Origin: Coriaria nepalensis
Lineage: Eukaryota; Streptophyta; Magnoliopsida; Cucurbitales; Coriariaceae
Assembly (NCBI GenBank): GCA_027186245.1
Contig: CP114500.1
Span: 2,614,001-2,678,000 of the forward strand
Direction: 5' to 3'
Length of the DNA stretch: 64,000 bases
The notes below the pieces were generated by a model. That model did not search any database, was not told where the DNA came from, and saw only the letters and a program-made list of their open reading frames with translations. Position numbers and translations under genes: made by a program. This document shows, piece by piece, positions 49,109 to 63,325 of this stretch (positions within the stretch are counted from its first letter, which is position 1; each line of letters starts with the position of its first letter).

Positions 49109-52100
49109 TCAACTGAGTTTCCCGAGTTCCATCTTCTTCTTAATCGCCTTTTGACCATGGTAGATAAACGAATCTAATATTCCTGAAACCGTGAAAACAC
49201 CTGTGCAAAATCCCAAAAGCATTGTTATGCATTGTATCAGCAATTGAAAATAACAACTATCAGTGACAATCCTATTTCCAAAGAAAAATGGAAGAATATG
49301 GCTAAATTTCCACAACTGGACATATGAGAAAAAACAAATATGGATGAAGAAATAGTGCGAAAAGAGGAGTTGAGATTGATAAATACCTCCAACTATAGCG
49401 CACACATTAGTTAAAAAGTGTAAGAAGGATACAGACTCCTCGGTGAAAGTCACCTGTAAAACGTAAATAAAAAGTTTAAGAGCTGTGGCAGAAAATAATT
49501 TCCACACTTCAAAATCAAGTGGGAAAATTTTCAATCTAGTAGGGTTACATAGATTAAAAAAGAAGAAAACAAAACAGCACCCTACAAAAAGGACTTGCGC
49601 TAAATGAAAGCGAACGGATCACCTTAATTGGAGAAAGGTCATAAAAGAAGAAAACTCCAGGAAGGGATTGAAATAGGCCAACGTCTGCACTTCTTACGTG
49701 TTCCGTGACAGAGAACTGCAATAACAGACCTTAGTACGCAGCAACATTTATAACAATATCTACAAATATTACATATATTTCATGATAAAATCTGTAAGTC
49801 TCACCTGATTGGATTGAATAGTATTTCCACTAATATGCTTATATACCGTAGGAACAACCTGTAAAATATGTACCAGAATTTGATAGAATGTAAGAATTCT
49901 GCCACATATATTTTGGCGTTAAAACATATTGTTAACATGTTAGATTGATTTATTCCATGATGCTAAGTTTGTTAAATGCATCTGTTAATTTTAGGTAAAA
50001 AACCCAAAGGATGATTATGACAGAAGAAACTGAAAGTTAAAGATTAATTAGTTAGTACAAGAAAATAAGCATCTCACTCATAAATTTAAAGAAGAAACCA
50101 AAATGAAATCATAAGAGGATGAGAATTCGCCTTTTGAATAAACTAACTTAAAGATTAATATTTTTACTCTATAAACTACATGTAAGTGGGAAAATAAATT
50201 ACAGAAGCAGTAGTACAGGTGACTAACCTTGATAAAATACTGATACATTGCATTTGATGTTCCTTGCGTCCATTGCACACTTGAATATCGAAAACAGAGT
50301 ATCATTATGTCATAGTTTAGACAATATCACAATTTGACTTGAGTGTAAAATGCAAAGCTAAAAAGAGAAATGAAAGCACATACCCGTCAAGAGGATTCAC
50401 CACCCCAGGAAAATATTCTCCAAAACTCAGTCTATTGATCTTGTGACTTATCTGAGCAACATATTAAAACTAATCAGATCAAGTGAGCGAAAGGTATGAA
50501 TCTCAATTTGTACTTTAAAAAATGGGAACCCAAAGCATCAGTATTGTTTCTTACATTAAAGGTATCCTTTTGAAATGCCAATAGATCATGTACATGAACA
50601 TTTGATTGGTGAAAGCTTTTTCCTGGTGCAAAATGAAAATTTCCAGCAACCTTATTAACTTCAAGGAACCCATAAACATTGCATCCCTCTCCTTCTTCAT
50701 CTTTAATCCTTTGGAGAAACCCTTCTCTTTTGCACTGAACGCCATCATAAACATGAAATTGTACTTAATTACTCCAACAACTATGTTCCACAATACCAGA
50801 ATGTGTAGATAATCTTATTGACACAGGTTAATAGAGGCTAGAGAGCCGAGAAAAAGTGAAGCCCAAGATTAAGTCTCAGGAAGTCAGTGTGAAAGTCATT
50901 GGCATTTAACTGGAGAAATTTTTTCTAGTAAGTCATCATGCAGCGTGGTAAAACCAAAGTTATGTTCACAAGTTTATAGGAGGACATTCATAGCTTCTGG
51001 CCTTCAACAACAAACTAATTAAATACAAGTTATGTGCTTAAATACCTGGTCAAGCATATCTGGATTTGACACAGCCCAACCTTTCTTTTGGTAAGCTTCA
51101 CGAACTTCTTCACAGGTATTACAACAATGCTCATCTGACTGCCAGAAATAAAATGAAGCACAATATTAGGCATGTGGCTTCAATGTTCAGAATAGGTTAA
51201 GAGAAGAACGAATACCGTTTCAGCTCCGTAGCAGGAACCACAATAAGTCTCATTGTGCTCAAGTCTGCCACCATGTTTCTGCAGGGGTTTTTCAATCTGT
51301 GTAGTAAAAACAGTAAGCAAAGAGAAAGAGTCAAAGACACTCTTTTTTATTTGAATTTATAACTGACCACTCATGTTAAAGCATGAATCAAAAACTGCGA
51401 TCCATCATTGACACTCTTCAAGGAGATTGGAGGATCACTAAATTTAAGATAATACAGTTCCTTTGACTAGGCAGATACATTAAGATGAAGCCAAAACACA
51501 TCCACTTAAAGGCCATTTGCAGTGCATGGAACATTTAAGAGAGAAGAACATGGTAGTAAAGTATAACTAACCTTCGGTGCACCAATCCCATCGGGCATCG
51601 TTTCTATGACATTGCCATGAGAATCTAACCTTTTCTTGACTATGTCATGTCTCTGAAAAGTGAACGAGACGCACACACAGATGGATAAAACAAAACACAA
51701 TGCAATCAATATAAACCTATTCTTTTACTGTACATCCAAATCAATGCGCCACAAACACCAATATGAGATATATCAACCTCAATTGTTTGATATGCTTCTA
51801 ATACAGGAAGATAAAAATTCAAGATTATCATTCCGACAATACGTACCACATCTAAGTGTTGCTCTCCACTGATGTCCATAGCATCAAGACTTAGTATAGA
51901 ACAGGGAAGGGCGGGAAAAGTAACATCAAACTGCACATTAAAATATTGAAAATAGGAATGTTACCCTCTTGTCCATCTAAAAAAGCAGATTCACCTAGTA
52001 ACGGCAATAGGCCATTTGATAGAGAACACTATACGGCCACTGGGTAAAACACTATAGGGTCACAACTTAAAATTCAAAAAAGGTAATATATATACATATA

Positions 52101-53141
52101 TATATATATACAAACATATATGCATAATTTATGCTAACATGCTCAAGAATACACAATAACAAATATATGAAGCACATTACATTTATACGTAGAGTTTCTC
52201 CTCTCAAAGTATCTACTATAAGTTTTGTTTCTGTGGCAGCATGGAGATACAACCCTGCAATCGATGAAAAACACATGCACATATTATATAGAAATCGATT
52301 ATGACTATATGGATTCAGCAAGAAATTGGGGTTTACTCTTACTTTGTACACAACTACTGGAGTTACTACTATAAATAACTAAATTATAAAAAGGATGATA
52401 AATATTCACACATACACATTGACAAAAAATTCTTTTTACAAAAAAAGTCAGAATATGGCTTCAATCTTTGCAACCACAATGATGAAGAAGCTAGTGAATG
52501 TAGAAGAAATATCTATCTACTCAACATTGCAGCCAAAATTCACATGATTACCCCATTTAGGTTTATCTTAGTATTATAGAAAGTGAGTTACAAAATTCGA
52601 CACTGCTAAGATGCTGGTTTATGCCACTTTAAGAACAACTAAAACATAACGACAATGTTATAGCATGGTAAATGAATCCAAATCCTTTGATTTGGTAGCC
52701 ATACAAATAGCCCTAGACTTTGAAAAGAACATGTAAAAGTATGACTAGGGGGCTCTCATGAACACAACCAGAAGGTCAACAAGTCAACATAAACCAAAAA
52801 AAAAAAAACAAGGCATCAAACTTCAGTGAAGACAAAAATCCAGAAACCCTAGAAAATCCAGGTCTAAATCCTCATTAAAATTCTCCTAGATGTAACCCAA
52901 TACTAATCACAGACCTAACCAAATCGGACAAAACAAAAATACACTTCGTGGTATATAAAGATTTGCACTAAAAATACAAATAGAGGGAAGGAGACGTACG
53001 GAGCTCGGAAATGAAGAGCAAAAGCATGACAATGGAAGAGGCGATGGTGATAACTCCACCGGAAAGCGTACGGCTGTAGAAATCCTCGTTGATTTTAGGG
53101 TATGCGTCAAAGTTCCGAACCTTATTCATTATACCCTCCAT
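49109..53141 (-). CDS. ERV46/ERGIC3-like ER-Golgi vesicle protein
   Basis: Thirteen minus-strand exons form one frame of 386 residues: 53141-53000, 52254-52181, 51930-51847, 51652-51572, 51296-51216, 51138-51046, 50734-50555, 50451-50384, 50279-50228, 49858-49805, 49715-49623, 49453-49387 and 49200-49109. The order is typical of the family: cytosolic N-terminus with FDAYPKINEDFYSRTLSGG, first membrane span (about residues 28-47), a long lumenal domain with FDVTFPALPCSILSLDAMD, GGRLEHNETYCGSCYGAE and EHCCNTCEE, and a second span (about 345-366, ending GILDSFIYHG). These proteins cycle between ER and Golgi in COPII/COPI vesicles and help retrieve or sort cargo. The length equals that recalled for Arabidopsis At1g22200. 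All splice sites are GT-AG and no lesion was found. Confidence 0.96.
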
Positions 53142-55418
53142 GCTCCTTCCCGCACCAATTTCTCCGATCTAGAACTACAACAGAGAGGAAGATTGTTTCG
53201 TTCTCGATCTAATTCTAATTTCACACAAACTAAATCTTAGTCCCTAAACGATTAAAATATATATAATTAAAACGATATTTGACAGATTGATCGAATAGTT
53301 TCTTAAACACCCTATCGGAACGGCGGAAAATTTATCGGCCAAGGTGCTTAAGAATTCAGGAAAGCTAAACGCAGGGTGAGGGAGGAGAGAAACTTTTCGG
53401 TTTTCTTTCTGCCCTTATTTTCCTTTCCATTCTTTTCTTTTCTTTTCTTTTCTTTCCCGATCTATTTTCTCGGGAAAAATAGGAACCCTGAATTCTGAAA
53501 CGCGGTGGCCTTTTCGCCGGCAAATATTTTATTAATAATATTTTTTCCAATCTGGATTAGATTGGATCTTTCGTCTCTAGTCTGGTTAAAACATTGGTTG
53601 GGTTTAAAATAAGACCTCATTCTTAGGCCTTTCGGCCCACTTTCTTAAGACATATTTGGGCTGGATCATATTGGGCCCTTGATGTATGGAATCAAGCCCG
53701 AATTTTATAATATTTTTTAGATGGATTAAATTAATTGGGCCTCCCAATGGAAAGTCTAACCTTAAGGGATACCTTAAATGGGCCGGCTCAGAATCTAGAA
53801 GTCCATAGATGATGTAATCAGTGTAGCGTCATACTTAGGTCTGTCTAAATAACTTATTTTTATAATAATTAAAAAAAAAAAAAAAAAACTTATTTCACGT
53901 TAGACATAAGAGTGGTAAAATAAATTCTATCATAATCAGAAATCAAATCAGACGGATGTAAATGAAGTGTTTGAAAAAAAGTACAAAAGAACGAAAACAA
54001 AAAATTATAAGTAAAAACATATATTCATATTAGTGATTTGAATTTTGAAAAAAAAAAGAAGGATCAATGCTTGTTATCCTTGTCATGGATCAAGGTTTAA
54101 AAATCACCCATAACTTCACTTTTCCTATTTTTCTTCTTTTTTTTTTATTGCTTATTTAATTCCTCAATATTTCCTTTTCTTTTTCTTTTTTTTTTTTTTT
54201 TGAAAATTTTCCCACCTATCAAAGAGAAGCAAGTCTAACTTTTGCATAATTTAGAAAAAATATTTATGAAATTAATTTAGTTTAATTGTGAAATTAAAAA
54301 CTAAAGTCAACCTAATTAAAACTCTAAATAATGAAAAACTTTATATAATGATAAGAGCAATAAAATATTAAAATAAAATGAAAATGTGTAGGGTTTGAAC
54401 CTAAATCCTCTAATAAACCAAATAACTTAAATAAAACTTTTAAACCAATTAAACTATATAATATATTAATAATTTCTTTAATAATTTAAATAACATATTA
54501 TATATTAATTCGCTACTACAATTTTTTTTTTTCGACCGCCCCGCTGGATTCTTAGACGGAGTTGGTTTCCCTGACCGTATGTATGACGTGATTTCAAGAT
54601 TACTATATACAAATGAGTGCGCCGGAAGACATCAAATCAAAATGCACCATTATAATTATGATGTTGCATACTTAAGCTAGCACACATATCATCATTCCGA
54701 TTCCGATTCCGATGTATAGAAGATGATTGACTGTTGACTATGGAGGAAGAGTTTTCTGTTCTATGAAGTAATGATGTGAAACTAGTCTTATCACGTAGAT
54801 AGCTAGGCATTATCATCTTCCCTCATTACATATTACTTTTTAACCCTGTTTTTTTTTTTTTTTTTTTTCAAACACGAACTCTACTCGAGCATTGATTAAG
54901 ACAAAAGAGAGGGGAAAAAAAAAGGTTGTGGATCGATAAATGATTATCATGTTACATAAGCTTCATTTTGTCGCTATTATGACTAACTTCCAAATCATGG
55001 ATAGAACTGTAGTAATGGAGGTCAAAATGCAGCTCTCGATGATTTATATGCACAATTGCACATGATGATAAGTCGACATTGAACTAATTAAGGAATCATT
55101 AATTTTACGATTTATTTGAAAACTTTTATTTATTTATTAATAGTGAGAAAACCCTAATATCTTGTTCCCTGGACCAGTTTCGATTTATCTCGAAGATATT
55201 CGAGTTATATTTTTGCAGTCTTAACTTATTGCTAGTCTTAAAAAAATAATAATAAAATCAAGAAAATTTGTAATAATAAGGAAGCATGTGATCAAACACG
55301 AGTATTTATTTATAAAATATTGAAATATATTATTTTAAATATTAAGTTTATACATAAATATTATTGGAGATTAATACTTAATACGTTTTATTTTAATTAT
55401 GTACAAAGTCACTACAAC
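53142..55418. other. Intergenic DNA: ERV promoter side and AT-rich DNA
   Basis: The first 450 bases are the probable ERV promoter and leader, including a (ttttc)n pyrimidine tract near 53427-53456. The rest is AT-rich with long poly-T runs at 54140-54200 and 54848-54868. No gene was recognised. Confidence 0.4.
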
Positions 55419-57544
55419 TGTTGATACATGAAGAATATCAACCTTGCATCACAGGTTGAATAGGCCGTATCATAAAATTAATGATAATCAGTTATATTTA
55501 AAATCAATTAAATTAGATTGAAGAATTAAGTATGACTGTTAAAATAGTTAGGTTAATTAAACTAAATATTAATTAATTTTTATTAACCAAATAAAGTTTT
55601 AAAGGTAAAATTTGAATTAATTGTAAGATAATTATGATCGTACCATCAGCCGTTTGCTTATAAATAGAGGGCTTTAGTGAAGGCAAAATCCATCATTTCG
55701 ATCATCAAATCATCCAACAAATCAACCGATCATATCAAACACTTGTGATTTTCTCTACGCTTCAACTATTTTCCAACACTTGTCATTTTCCTTCAGGAAA
55801 GTATTTATCAGATTCCTTAAAATCTGTTCTTAGGAACAATGATGTGAGCCCCGGATTCGCATCCAAGCGAGAGTCTCGATCCGTCGTTCATGGATTAGAT
55901 TTCTTTTTTTCTTTTATTGTTTATTCCATTACATTATTGCATCTTAGGAGTATGAATAACATAGATTTTATTTTCATGTCGTATTGTAGAGATCGTCATT
56001 AATTTCTATTTTAATTAAAGTTTTCCTAGGCTTATTGTTCTTTCAAATAATTTCTGTTAATTAATTGTCTTCTATTTGTTTCAAATGTTTATTATTTCTA
56101 AAGTTTCATTTCAGTAATTGTTATCAATTTATTTTTAACTTTTAACTCAGTCTGCTCGTCATTAGATACATAAAAAAAAGGTATGACGTAGATTACCCTC
56201 GCATTAAGGAAAACCTTTAAAATTGGTGAATCCATGAAAACAGCCAAAATGAGGAACCTACAAAAAGGGCCAATTTTGAAGTTCAAAAATAATGAAAGAT
56301 GATTAAAAATGACATCATGGAGCAAGAAAGGAGGACACTTATTTTGGAAGCTTTTTAAAGAGGCTTTTAGTTAAGGATTAGGTGAGCTCATTTTTGCAAA
56401 AGCTAAGTTCCTCATACAAAATATATATCAATATGAAGAGAAGACTCACGTCATGACAATTATCCGGTTAGAATAAATTTTTGACGAGCAAAACTTGAGA
56501 TAGGCCAAGAGACATGAGAACTTAAAAGTGGAAATAATATGGTAAGAAGAATGGGGTTCTGGTTTTAATAGAAGAAGGAGGATGAAGTGTTTTGTTTAAG
56601 AAGAAAGGTTTGAAAAGATGATGGAGGATTTGAAGGGTTTTGATTGGGTTTGATAAAAAAAAGGTGTAAGATGTGCAAGAGGATAGTACAATCCCATCTT
56701 TCTCTCTCTCTAATTTCTGAAAATTTAGTAGGGGCCCCATGGTTCCACTTCATGACCAAAAATGAGGCTGGAAAGAACAAATTTCGACCAAAATCGGGGT
56801 GGGAAGAAAATTTCGGCCGAAAAAGAAGGAAGTGGGAGATTTTTGCTGATTTTTGCTAAGTCGTGTGGGGACTACTCATTCTCACATAATGGCCAAAATT
56901 GGGGAAGAATTCGACTAAAATTTTGGCCAACAATGAAGAAACATTTAGGGTTTAAACTGTAGACTTGGTAGTTTGATATAAATTCTTCAAGCAACTATGA
57001 AGAAAAATTGAGGGTTTAAATTGTAGACTTGGTAATTTGATATAAACTAAAGAAGAAGAAGGTACAAGGAGTAAGAAGAGTATGACACATCCTTGAAATT
57101 TGGGCATGATTGATCAAGTTATCCGGGGACCACTCATCTTCATATGTGACGAAATTTTTGAGGGAAAAAATCATTTCAGACGATATAAATTTTCATCAAA
57201 AGAAAGGCGCTTCAACCAAATAAGTTGCTTCTATTTTGACCGAGTCATTTGAGGTAATTCAAAATTTGAATTATGGTTTTTAATAAAATCTTAGAGATGA
57301 TTTCAAGAGAGAAAAATCCTCCAAAGGGATTTTCTCAGATTTGTTTTAGTTAGGAATGAAATCCTAATATGATATTTTGAGGATTAAAGGAGATTTCAGA
57401 TTTTTTTTATTGGAAGAAAAATCTCGTATTATACCAAGAATTACATCATTATTACTATTTCAGCCCTAAATTGGCCAAAATGACAAAAAATAGGGGGATT
57501 ATAGCTGAAATTAAATTAATGAATCTATGATCCTAAAAAGACTC

Positions 57545-58330
57545 TTAATGAGGGTCAATGCCATTAAGAATTTCAGTGGTCATCATCATATCATTCTGAA
57601 AAGGCTCGACAATGGTTCGACCTTTTGACCAAATAGAGGCCACACAGTTGACATCTCGGATCTCACGATGGCATGTAACCTTCAAATCAAAAATATATAC
57701 TTGAATGTCAAACCATTTTGATAGCAAATCAGCAAGCCAAGCCTCGAGTTCGATAATTTGAGAATTAACCCCAGTACATTCAGTGTGAAACTCTTGAAGG
57801 TGGGCTTGTCGATCATGGATTCTTTTTCTCTTCCGCTCCAAATGGTTAAGTTCTTGATCATGCTCGAAAAAGGTGTTCAAGTGACTGGAACTGTTTTCCA
57901 CTTTTTTCTCTATAAAGAGAAAGGTAAGTCACTTAAGTTCTCACAAATGCTTCTTGATATGGATCTGCAACTGACCGGTAGCACGACCCGAGTATATAAA
58001 TTCATGAAGATTAGTAAGTAACACATCTAGAATAGGATTGCTTTGGGCAACAGCGAAGCCTTGCTCCACGAAGGGGCGTAGTTTGCCTTTAAGCGGTTAA
58101 AGACAATATGAGATCTTTGAATTCTGAGATGGTTGATGACCACATTGAATTATAGATCATTTGGGATGAGCTTAATGCCTTCTACCAATCCAAGAATACG
58201 AGTGTTTTGGTGCTTATTTGTGAAACAAGATATTAGGTCGGAGGAATTAGAGGAGCCTGCCGAAACATGTATAGAGTCAACTACGTTAGAATCATTGATT
58301 AAGTCATGCTCTTCATGATCTTCTTCCATG
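57545..58330 (-). pseudogene. Broken coiled-coil reading frame of transposon origin
   Basis: The open part (57901-57545, 118 residues) has a heptad-like helix (ELNHLERKRKRIHDRQAHLQ then IIELEAWLADLLSKW). Upstream on the same strand, shifted frames give MEEDHEEHDLINDSNVVDSI from 58330 and FVEQGFAVAQSNPILDVLL near 58060. They look like one decayed gene with frameshifts and stops. It runs opposite to the LTR-like repeats. I do not recognise the family, and no function is assigned. Confidence 0.4.
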
Positions 58331-58479
58331 ATAAGAGGTAAGGATGAGTTGATAAAAAATTAAGAGGCGGAAGGGCTAATTTATGGAAATTCGTGGTCAT
58401 TAATCTCTCTCATACAAATTTAAAATTTGAATTCTATTAAGCGATATTAAGGGAGTATTTGTTGATACATCGAAAATAT

Positions 58480-60123
58480 TGTTGGGGATGGTGCCCTAAA
58501 AACATGTAATAAGTACAATTTTATGAAATTAATAAAAGTGTCATTTTTATATATAATTATTTTGAATGTTTTATTATTGAATAATATATATAAATATAAT
58601 TGATGATTAAAATTATAGATAATGAATTAAATTATGCCAAATATATTAAAGTATGAAATCTTTAATTGGTTGCTAGTACGGTCAACTAGCATTATGAATG
58701 CAAGTGATCTAGATCTGAATCGCTGATGTAGATAGTCTATCTTAGTGGATGTGCTTTAAAATTGGATTATGTAGGATATGACTCGATATGAATTAATTTT
58801 TTATCAACATACCGTTTGATATAAAATGATTTTATTCATATCAATAGATGATCATATGTAGATTAATCTAAATACTGAGTAGTCATAAACTCATATTTAT
58901 GTCAACTAGATCTTTTGATTCACTTGTCACATTTTTTGTTGTAAAATAGCCTAAAAACTATTGTTTCTTATATTCATTGGGATAAGCGGCTGAGAAAAAT
59001 TTACAAATATTAAATCTAAACCTTCTTTATAGAAGATTGTATATTGGTTCCCTTAAGGGTTAATTCTGGAACTAAATGGTTTTGAGCTCAAATTTATAAT
59101 TAAGTTATAAATTAACTGTTCACTAGTAGATTAATGGTACTTAAGGATAAAGAGATAATTAGATGGGTAAAAAGGTAATTTTGTCCAACTCTAATTATGA
59201 ATCAAGTATTGGAGAGTTAAATTGAATGTATTGATAATGTCAATGGACTACTAGAGATTGCTCAGTAATTTATTCTATAACTGCAATAGTACAATCCTAT
59301 ATTTTTAGTGGAATAATTTTGAGATTAATAAATAAGATTTATTAGATTAAAAAGTTTAATTATTAATATAATTTATTGAAATTTGGAATTATAGGTCCAT
59401 GGTTCTCAGGTTGTCTATATATAACATTATATAGGGTAAGAGTGACATAAAGGTAAAGAAAAGGTTTATTTGCAAAGAAAATAATTTTTTGGGGCAAATG
59501 TATAATTATGAGATAATTGGTATTAATTAATTAAAAAATATATTAAAATATTATTTTAATATATATAGTGACTTTCAAAATATACTATATATAAAATAAT
59601 AATATATTTAATTTTAAATTAAATATGTTATATCGTATTAAGTTGTTATGAGATATTAATTTAGTATTATGATTAGGAAAGTCAAATTTAAATTGGTTTG
59701 AGAAACTAATTTAATATTCAAATTAAATATGTTATCATTTAATATTATATTTGAATTATTAATTCAATTAATATAAAGTATTTAAATTAAAAAATAATAT
59801 TAAATAGAAAACTTAATAGCTAAATAAATGCATCATATTCTAATTGTTTTAGAAGATGATGAGAAGAGATCACCCAAAAGAGACAAAATCATGTCATCTC
59901 TATGTGTTCACACACGTTCTAGTGTGTTGAAGATCGACTTAGAAAATTGTGATGTGAGTCTTAATGACCGACTTACGTAGACAAAGAAATGATTTCTTCA
60001 TCTAGCATTTTAAGGTTAATTCATATATATATAAATGATCGCTAAAAGTTCTTAGAATTTTTTTTTTATATATTGGGACCAATAATCGATTCCGCTGCGA
60101 ATTTTTAAACTCGATTTCCAACA
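58480..60123 (+). mobile_element. Nested solo LTR, Copia-like, with 5-bp target duplication
   Basis: The 1644-base insertion starts TGTTGGGGATGGTGCCC and ends CGATTTCCAACA, so its ends are complementary (TGTTGG/CCAACA). It is flanked by AATAT at 58475-58479 and at 60124-60128. There is no coding content, and a ttccgctgcga motif near the 3' end is typical of Copia LTRs. It splits the right repeat of the surrounding element and is therefore younger. A solo LTR left by recombination explains these facts best. Confidence 0.8.
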
Positions 60124-62716
60124 AATATTAGACACGTGTCATACGTTGAAGGACGTATTTCATGAATGTTATGTGAATCGGTTTCATTTAAAATCGATTA
60201 GCTTAAGTTGAAGAATAAAATGCAATGGTTAAAATGGTTAAGTTAATTAAACTATATATTAATTAATCTTGGTTAAGCGAATAAAGTTGTAAGGGTGAAA
60301 TTCAGATTAATCAAAAGATAATTAAGAAAGTGAAGGTTGCATTTGGATTAATGATGTGGCACAAGAAATGAGCATTGATCACATGCATAAGGATTACCCA
60401 AAACATGATCTTAATTGTCCGGAGAAAAGACAGAATGTCATCCTCATCACTACAAGATTTCGGTAGAAATTGGAAAAGGAAGAGAGAATTTCAAACAAAA
60501 TCTTTCCCTTAATAGAAACATCTTACTTTTTCAAAAAAGCGATTGAAAATCAGATTATCTCAACCAAGCAGATAAAGTGGCTGAAAATAAAGGAAAGCGT
60601 GGGGGGAGTTCGGCCAAAAATGGAGGGAGGGAGAGAAAAAGTTTTTTGGACGAACCTAGACTCCATTTTAACCGGATTCGATCAAATTTTAAAAGAAAAT
60701 ATTTAGTTAGCCAAAAATGTGATTAGGGCCTACAAAATAGAAAAGTTACCAAATTGTATCATCAATTCTTTGCATATAAATAGAAGGCTTTGGTGAATAC
60801 AAAATCTATCATTTCGATCATTAAATCATCCACAAATGAACAAATCATCACACATCATATCAACACATGTGATTTTCTCTACGCTTCGGCTATTTTCCCA
60901 CGCTTATCATTTTTCTCCGAGAAAGTATGTATTTGATTCCTTAAGATCTATTTTTGAGAATAATAAATAGAGCGCCAGATTTTCATAAGAGTGAGAGTCT
61001 CGAACTGTTGTTCACGGATGGGACATATTTTTCTCTTTTCTTGTTTATTCCTTTAAATTATTGCATCTTAGGAGTAAGAATAGTATATATTTTATTTTCA
61101 TGTCGTAATATAGAGATCGTCATTAATTTCCATTTTAATCAAACTTTTCCTGAGTTTATCATTCTTTCAAATAATTTCTTATAATTAATTGTTTTCTATT
61201 TATTTCAAACGTTTATTATTTCAAAATTTTATTTCCGTAATTGTTATCAATTTATTTTCAACTTTTAATTTATTCCCCTTGTCAGTAGAAATATGATCTA
61301 GATTAGCTTCAAATTCTTTGTATATTCGTCATAACAATTATATTTAATTTTATTAGTAAAATAACAGTATATTTATTACTTACATTTAATTTTTAAATAA
61401 TAATATGAAATTTATTTTAAGTTTTTGTCACACATATATTTATTACATTAATTTATTTAATTTTTTTATATTTATTAATAAAATATTTAAAATTATATAA
61501 TTCTCGAAACTGAAAATCAATCATTATACGATAACGGATTTTCCGAATATTAACGGAACTATAAAATTTGACATTATGGCTTTCCATATGAATCACACTT
61601 CTCTGCCGACTATAAAATTTGAGATTATGACTTTCCATAGGAATCATACTTCTCTGCCGACTCATCGTAAGAAAACCATGGGAATCGTAGAGGTAAATTA
61701 GAAGGTTGCTTAATACAAATCCGGTTTAATTGAAATATAATTTATGTAATCAATTAATGTCACATTGTAAGTTGGAACATCCTCATGGTATTTAGTATTG
61801 CCGGACAATCATTTATACTTTGGACCATCGAAGTTAGTGCAATACCCACTAATGATAAAATAAATAAATAAAAAATAATAAAAAATAATAAAAAATAATA
61901 AAAAAAGGTGGATTTTCAAGATCTTCACAAACTCTAATATCCAATTGAAACTTTCTATTCGATCGTCCAAAGTGCATGGTTGGATTTTCTTTATAGTTAA
62001 GTATTCTTAAAAATACATTTTTTTTTTAATTATCCCATTTTATTCTTTAATTACGAGTTAATCTTTCCAAATACTCTATAGATCATATCGTTTTCAGCCT
62101 TTTATAAGGAACCTTAATCTTGGGTTTTTAAGTAAACAACACAAAATGAACAAATCTCGAGATTCTATCATTAAGAATATTAATCATGATTAGCAGTTTG
62201 ATTAAATGCTAAATAGAATATTTTTTTTTTGTTAAGAGCATCATCATATGAAGGGGAGAACAATCAAACAAGAATTGGGGATTAAAAAAGACAAAAAAAG
62301 ACTTTAAGCTCTGTTTGATAGCAATTTTCATTTTTCATTTATAAAAAAAAATTTTATAATGATTTCAAAAAATTAGTTTTATAACTAAAAAAAATGAAAA
62401 TAATTTATTAAACTTTTCTAATGTTAATTTCCTACCCTTCTAAAAAAAGGGAATTTTAAAAATAATAAAAGAAAACACTGTTAAATATATTTATTGATAG
62501 AAAAAACTAATTTTTATATTTATAAATATAAAAACTATATATTTCAAAAAGTATTGTCAAACATATTCTTATATTCCGTCGCATTACTAAACATTTGCAA
62601 TATGCGCCAAAAAGAAAAGACAAGCAAAGAAAAGATGACCCAAATGGACTAAGAACAACATTCTACTTAATGATAGACACTTATGCGTCATTATTCAAGT
62701 ACATAAATATCGTGGA

Positions 62717-62777
62717 AGGAGAGAGGGAGAGAGAGAGGGAGAGCGAGAGCGAGAGAGAGAGAGAGAGAGAGAGAGGG
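62717..62777 (+). repeat. (GA)n microsatellite
   Basis: An imperfect ga tract of about 60 bases with a few gga/gc interruptions. Frames through it (Arg-Glu or Ser-Leu runs) are artefacts. Confidence 0.95.
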
Positions 62778-63174
62778 TGGATATCCACATTTCATAGGAG
62801 TGAGATAATTGGTGGGATGGCTTAAAAATTGGAAAGACGAAAAAAAAAAAGAAGAGAAATAATAAATAAATAGGTTTTGGGTGGTAGCCTGGTAGGCATG
62901 GGCTGGTGGTGGGCTTAGCACTAGGATATGGCATGCATGATTTGTGGGCTCAAATTGAATCATTGCCTAGTCAATGTAACACGTCACATCACAAAAAGGC
63001 TAAAGAGGTGGCCCATGTTGATGTGGAGAAGTGTCTGGTTTCTCCCTTACTTTATGGGGGCCCACAATTCTTAAAAGAAAATAATAAAAATAAAAATAAT
63101 GTAATAATAGGTTACAAGGTGTCAAATTCTCTACTAGGGGCAGTTTTTTTAGTTGGTTCCATGTATACACGTAC

Positions 63175-63202
63175 GAGTTGGAGTTGGAGTTGGAGTTGGA
63201 GG
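63175..63202 (+). repeat. (GAGTTG)n hexanucleotide repeat
   Basis: Four to five copies of gagttg in a row. Confidence 0.9.
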
Positions 63203-63249
63203 AGAGTATAATTTCTATTTTGGGTTAAACGTGGTCACAAGTGGATTTA

Positions 63250-63325
63250 TAATTTTTTGATAAATTATTTTTATAATTTTTTGATAAATTATTTTTATAA
63301 TTTTTTGATAAATTATTTTTATAAT
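63250..63325 (+). repeat. 24-bp tandem repeat, three copies
   Basis: Units start at 63250, 63274 and 63298 with taattttttgataaattatt. A partial fourth follows. Confidence 0.95.

Larger units (their letters stand above)
55419..61310 (+). mobile_element. Degenerate non-autonomous LTR-type element
   Basis: Related direct repeats lie at 55419-56195 and 58460-61310; the second contains a 1644-base insertion. Both begin tgttgatacat and share tataaatag TATA-like motifs (55659, 60773), ttctctacgcttc, tttatttttcatgtcgta-like and agagatcgtcattaattt segments. The right copy has about 400 extra bases (60330-60760) absent from the left. The internal part (56200-58455) has no gag-pol motifs, only a short antisense coiled-coil frame. 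I could not see a primer-binding site or clear outer target duplication, so the LTR interpretation is probable, not certain. Confidence 0.5.

Noticed and set aside
62595..62963. Several frames with Arg-Glu or Ser-Leu runs
   Set aside because: They are translations of the (ga)n microsatellite.
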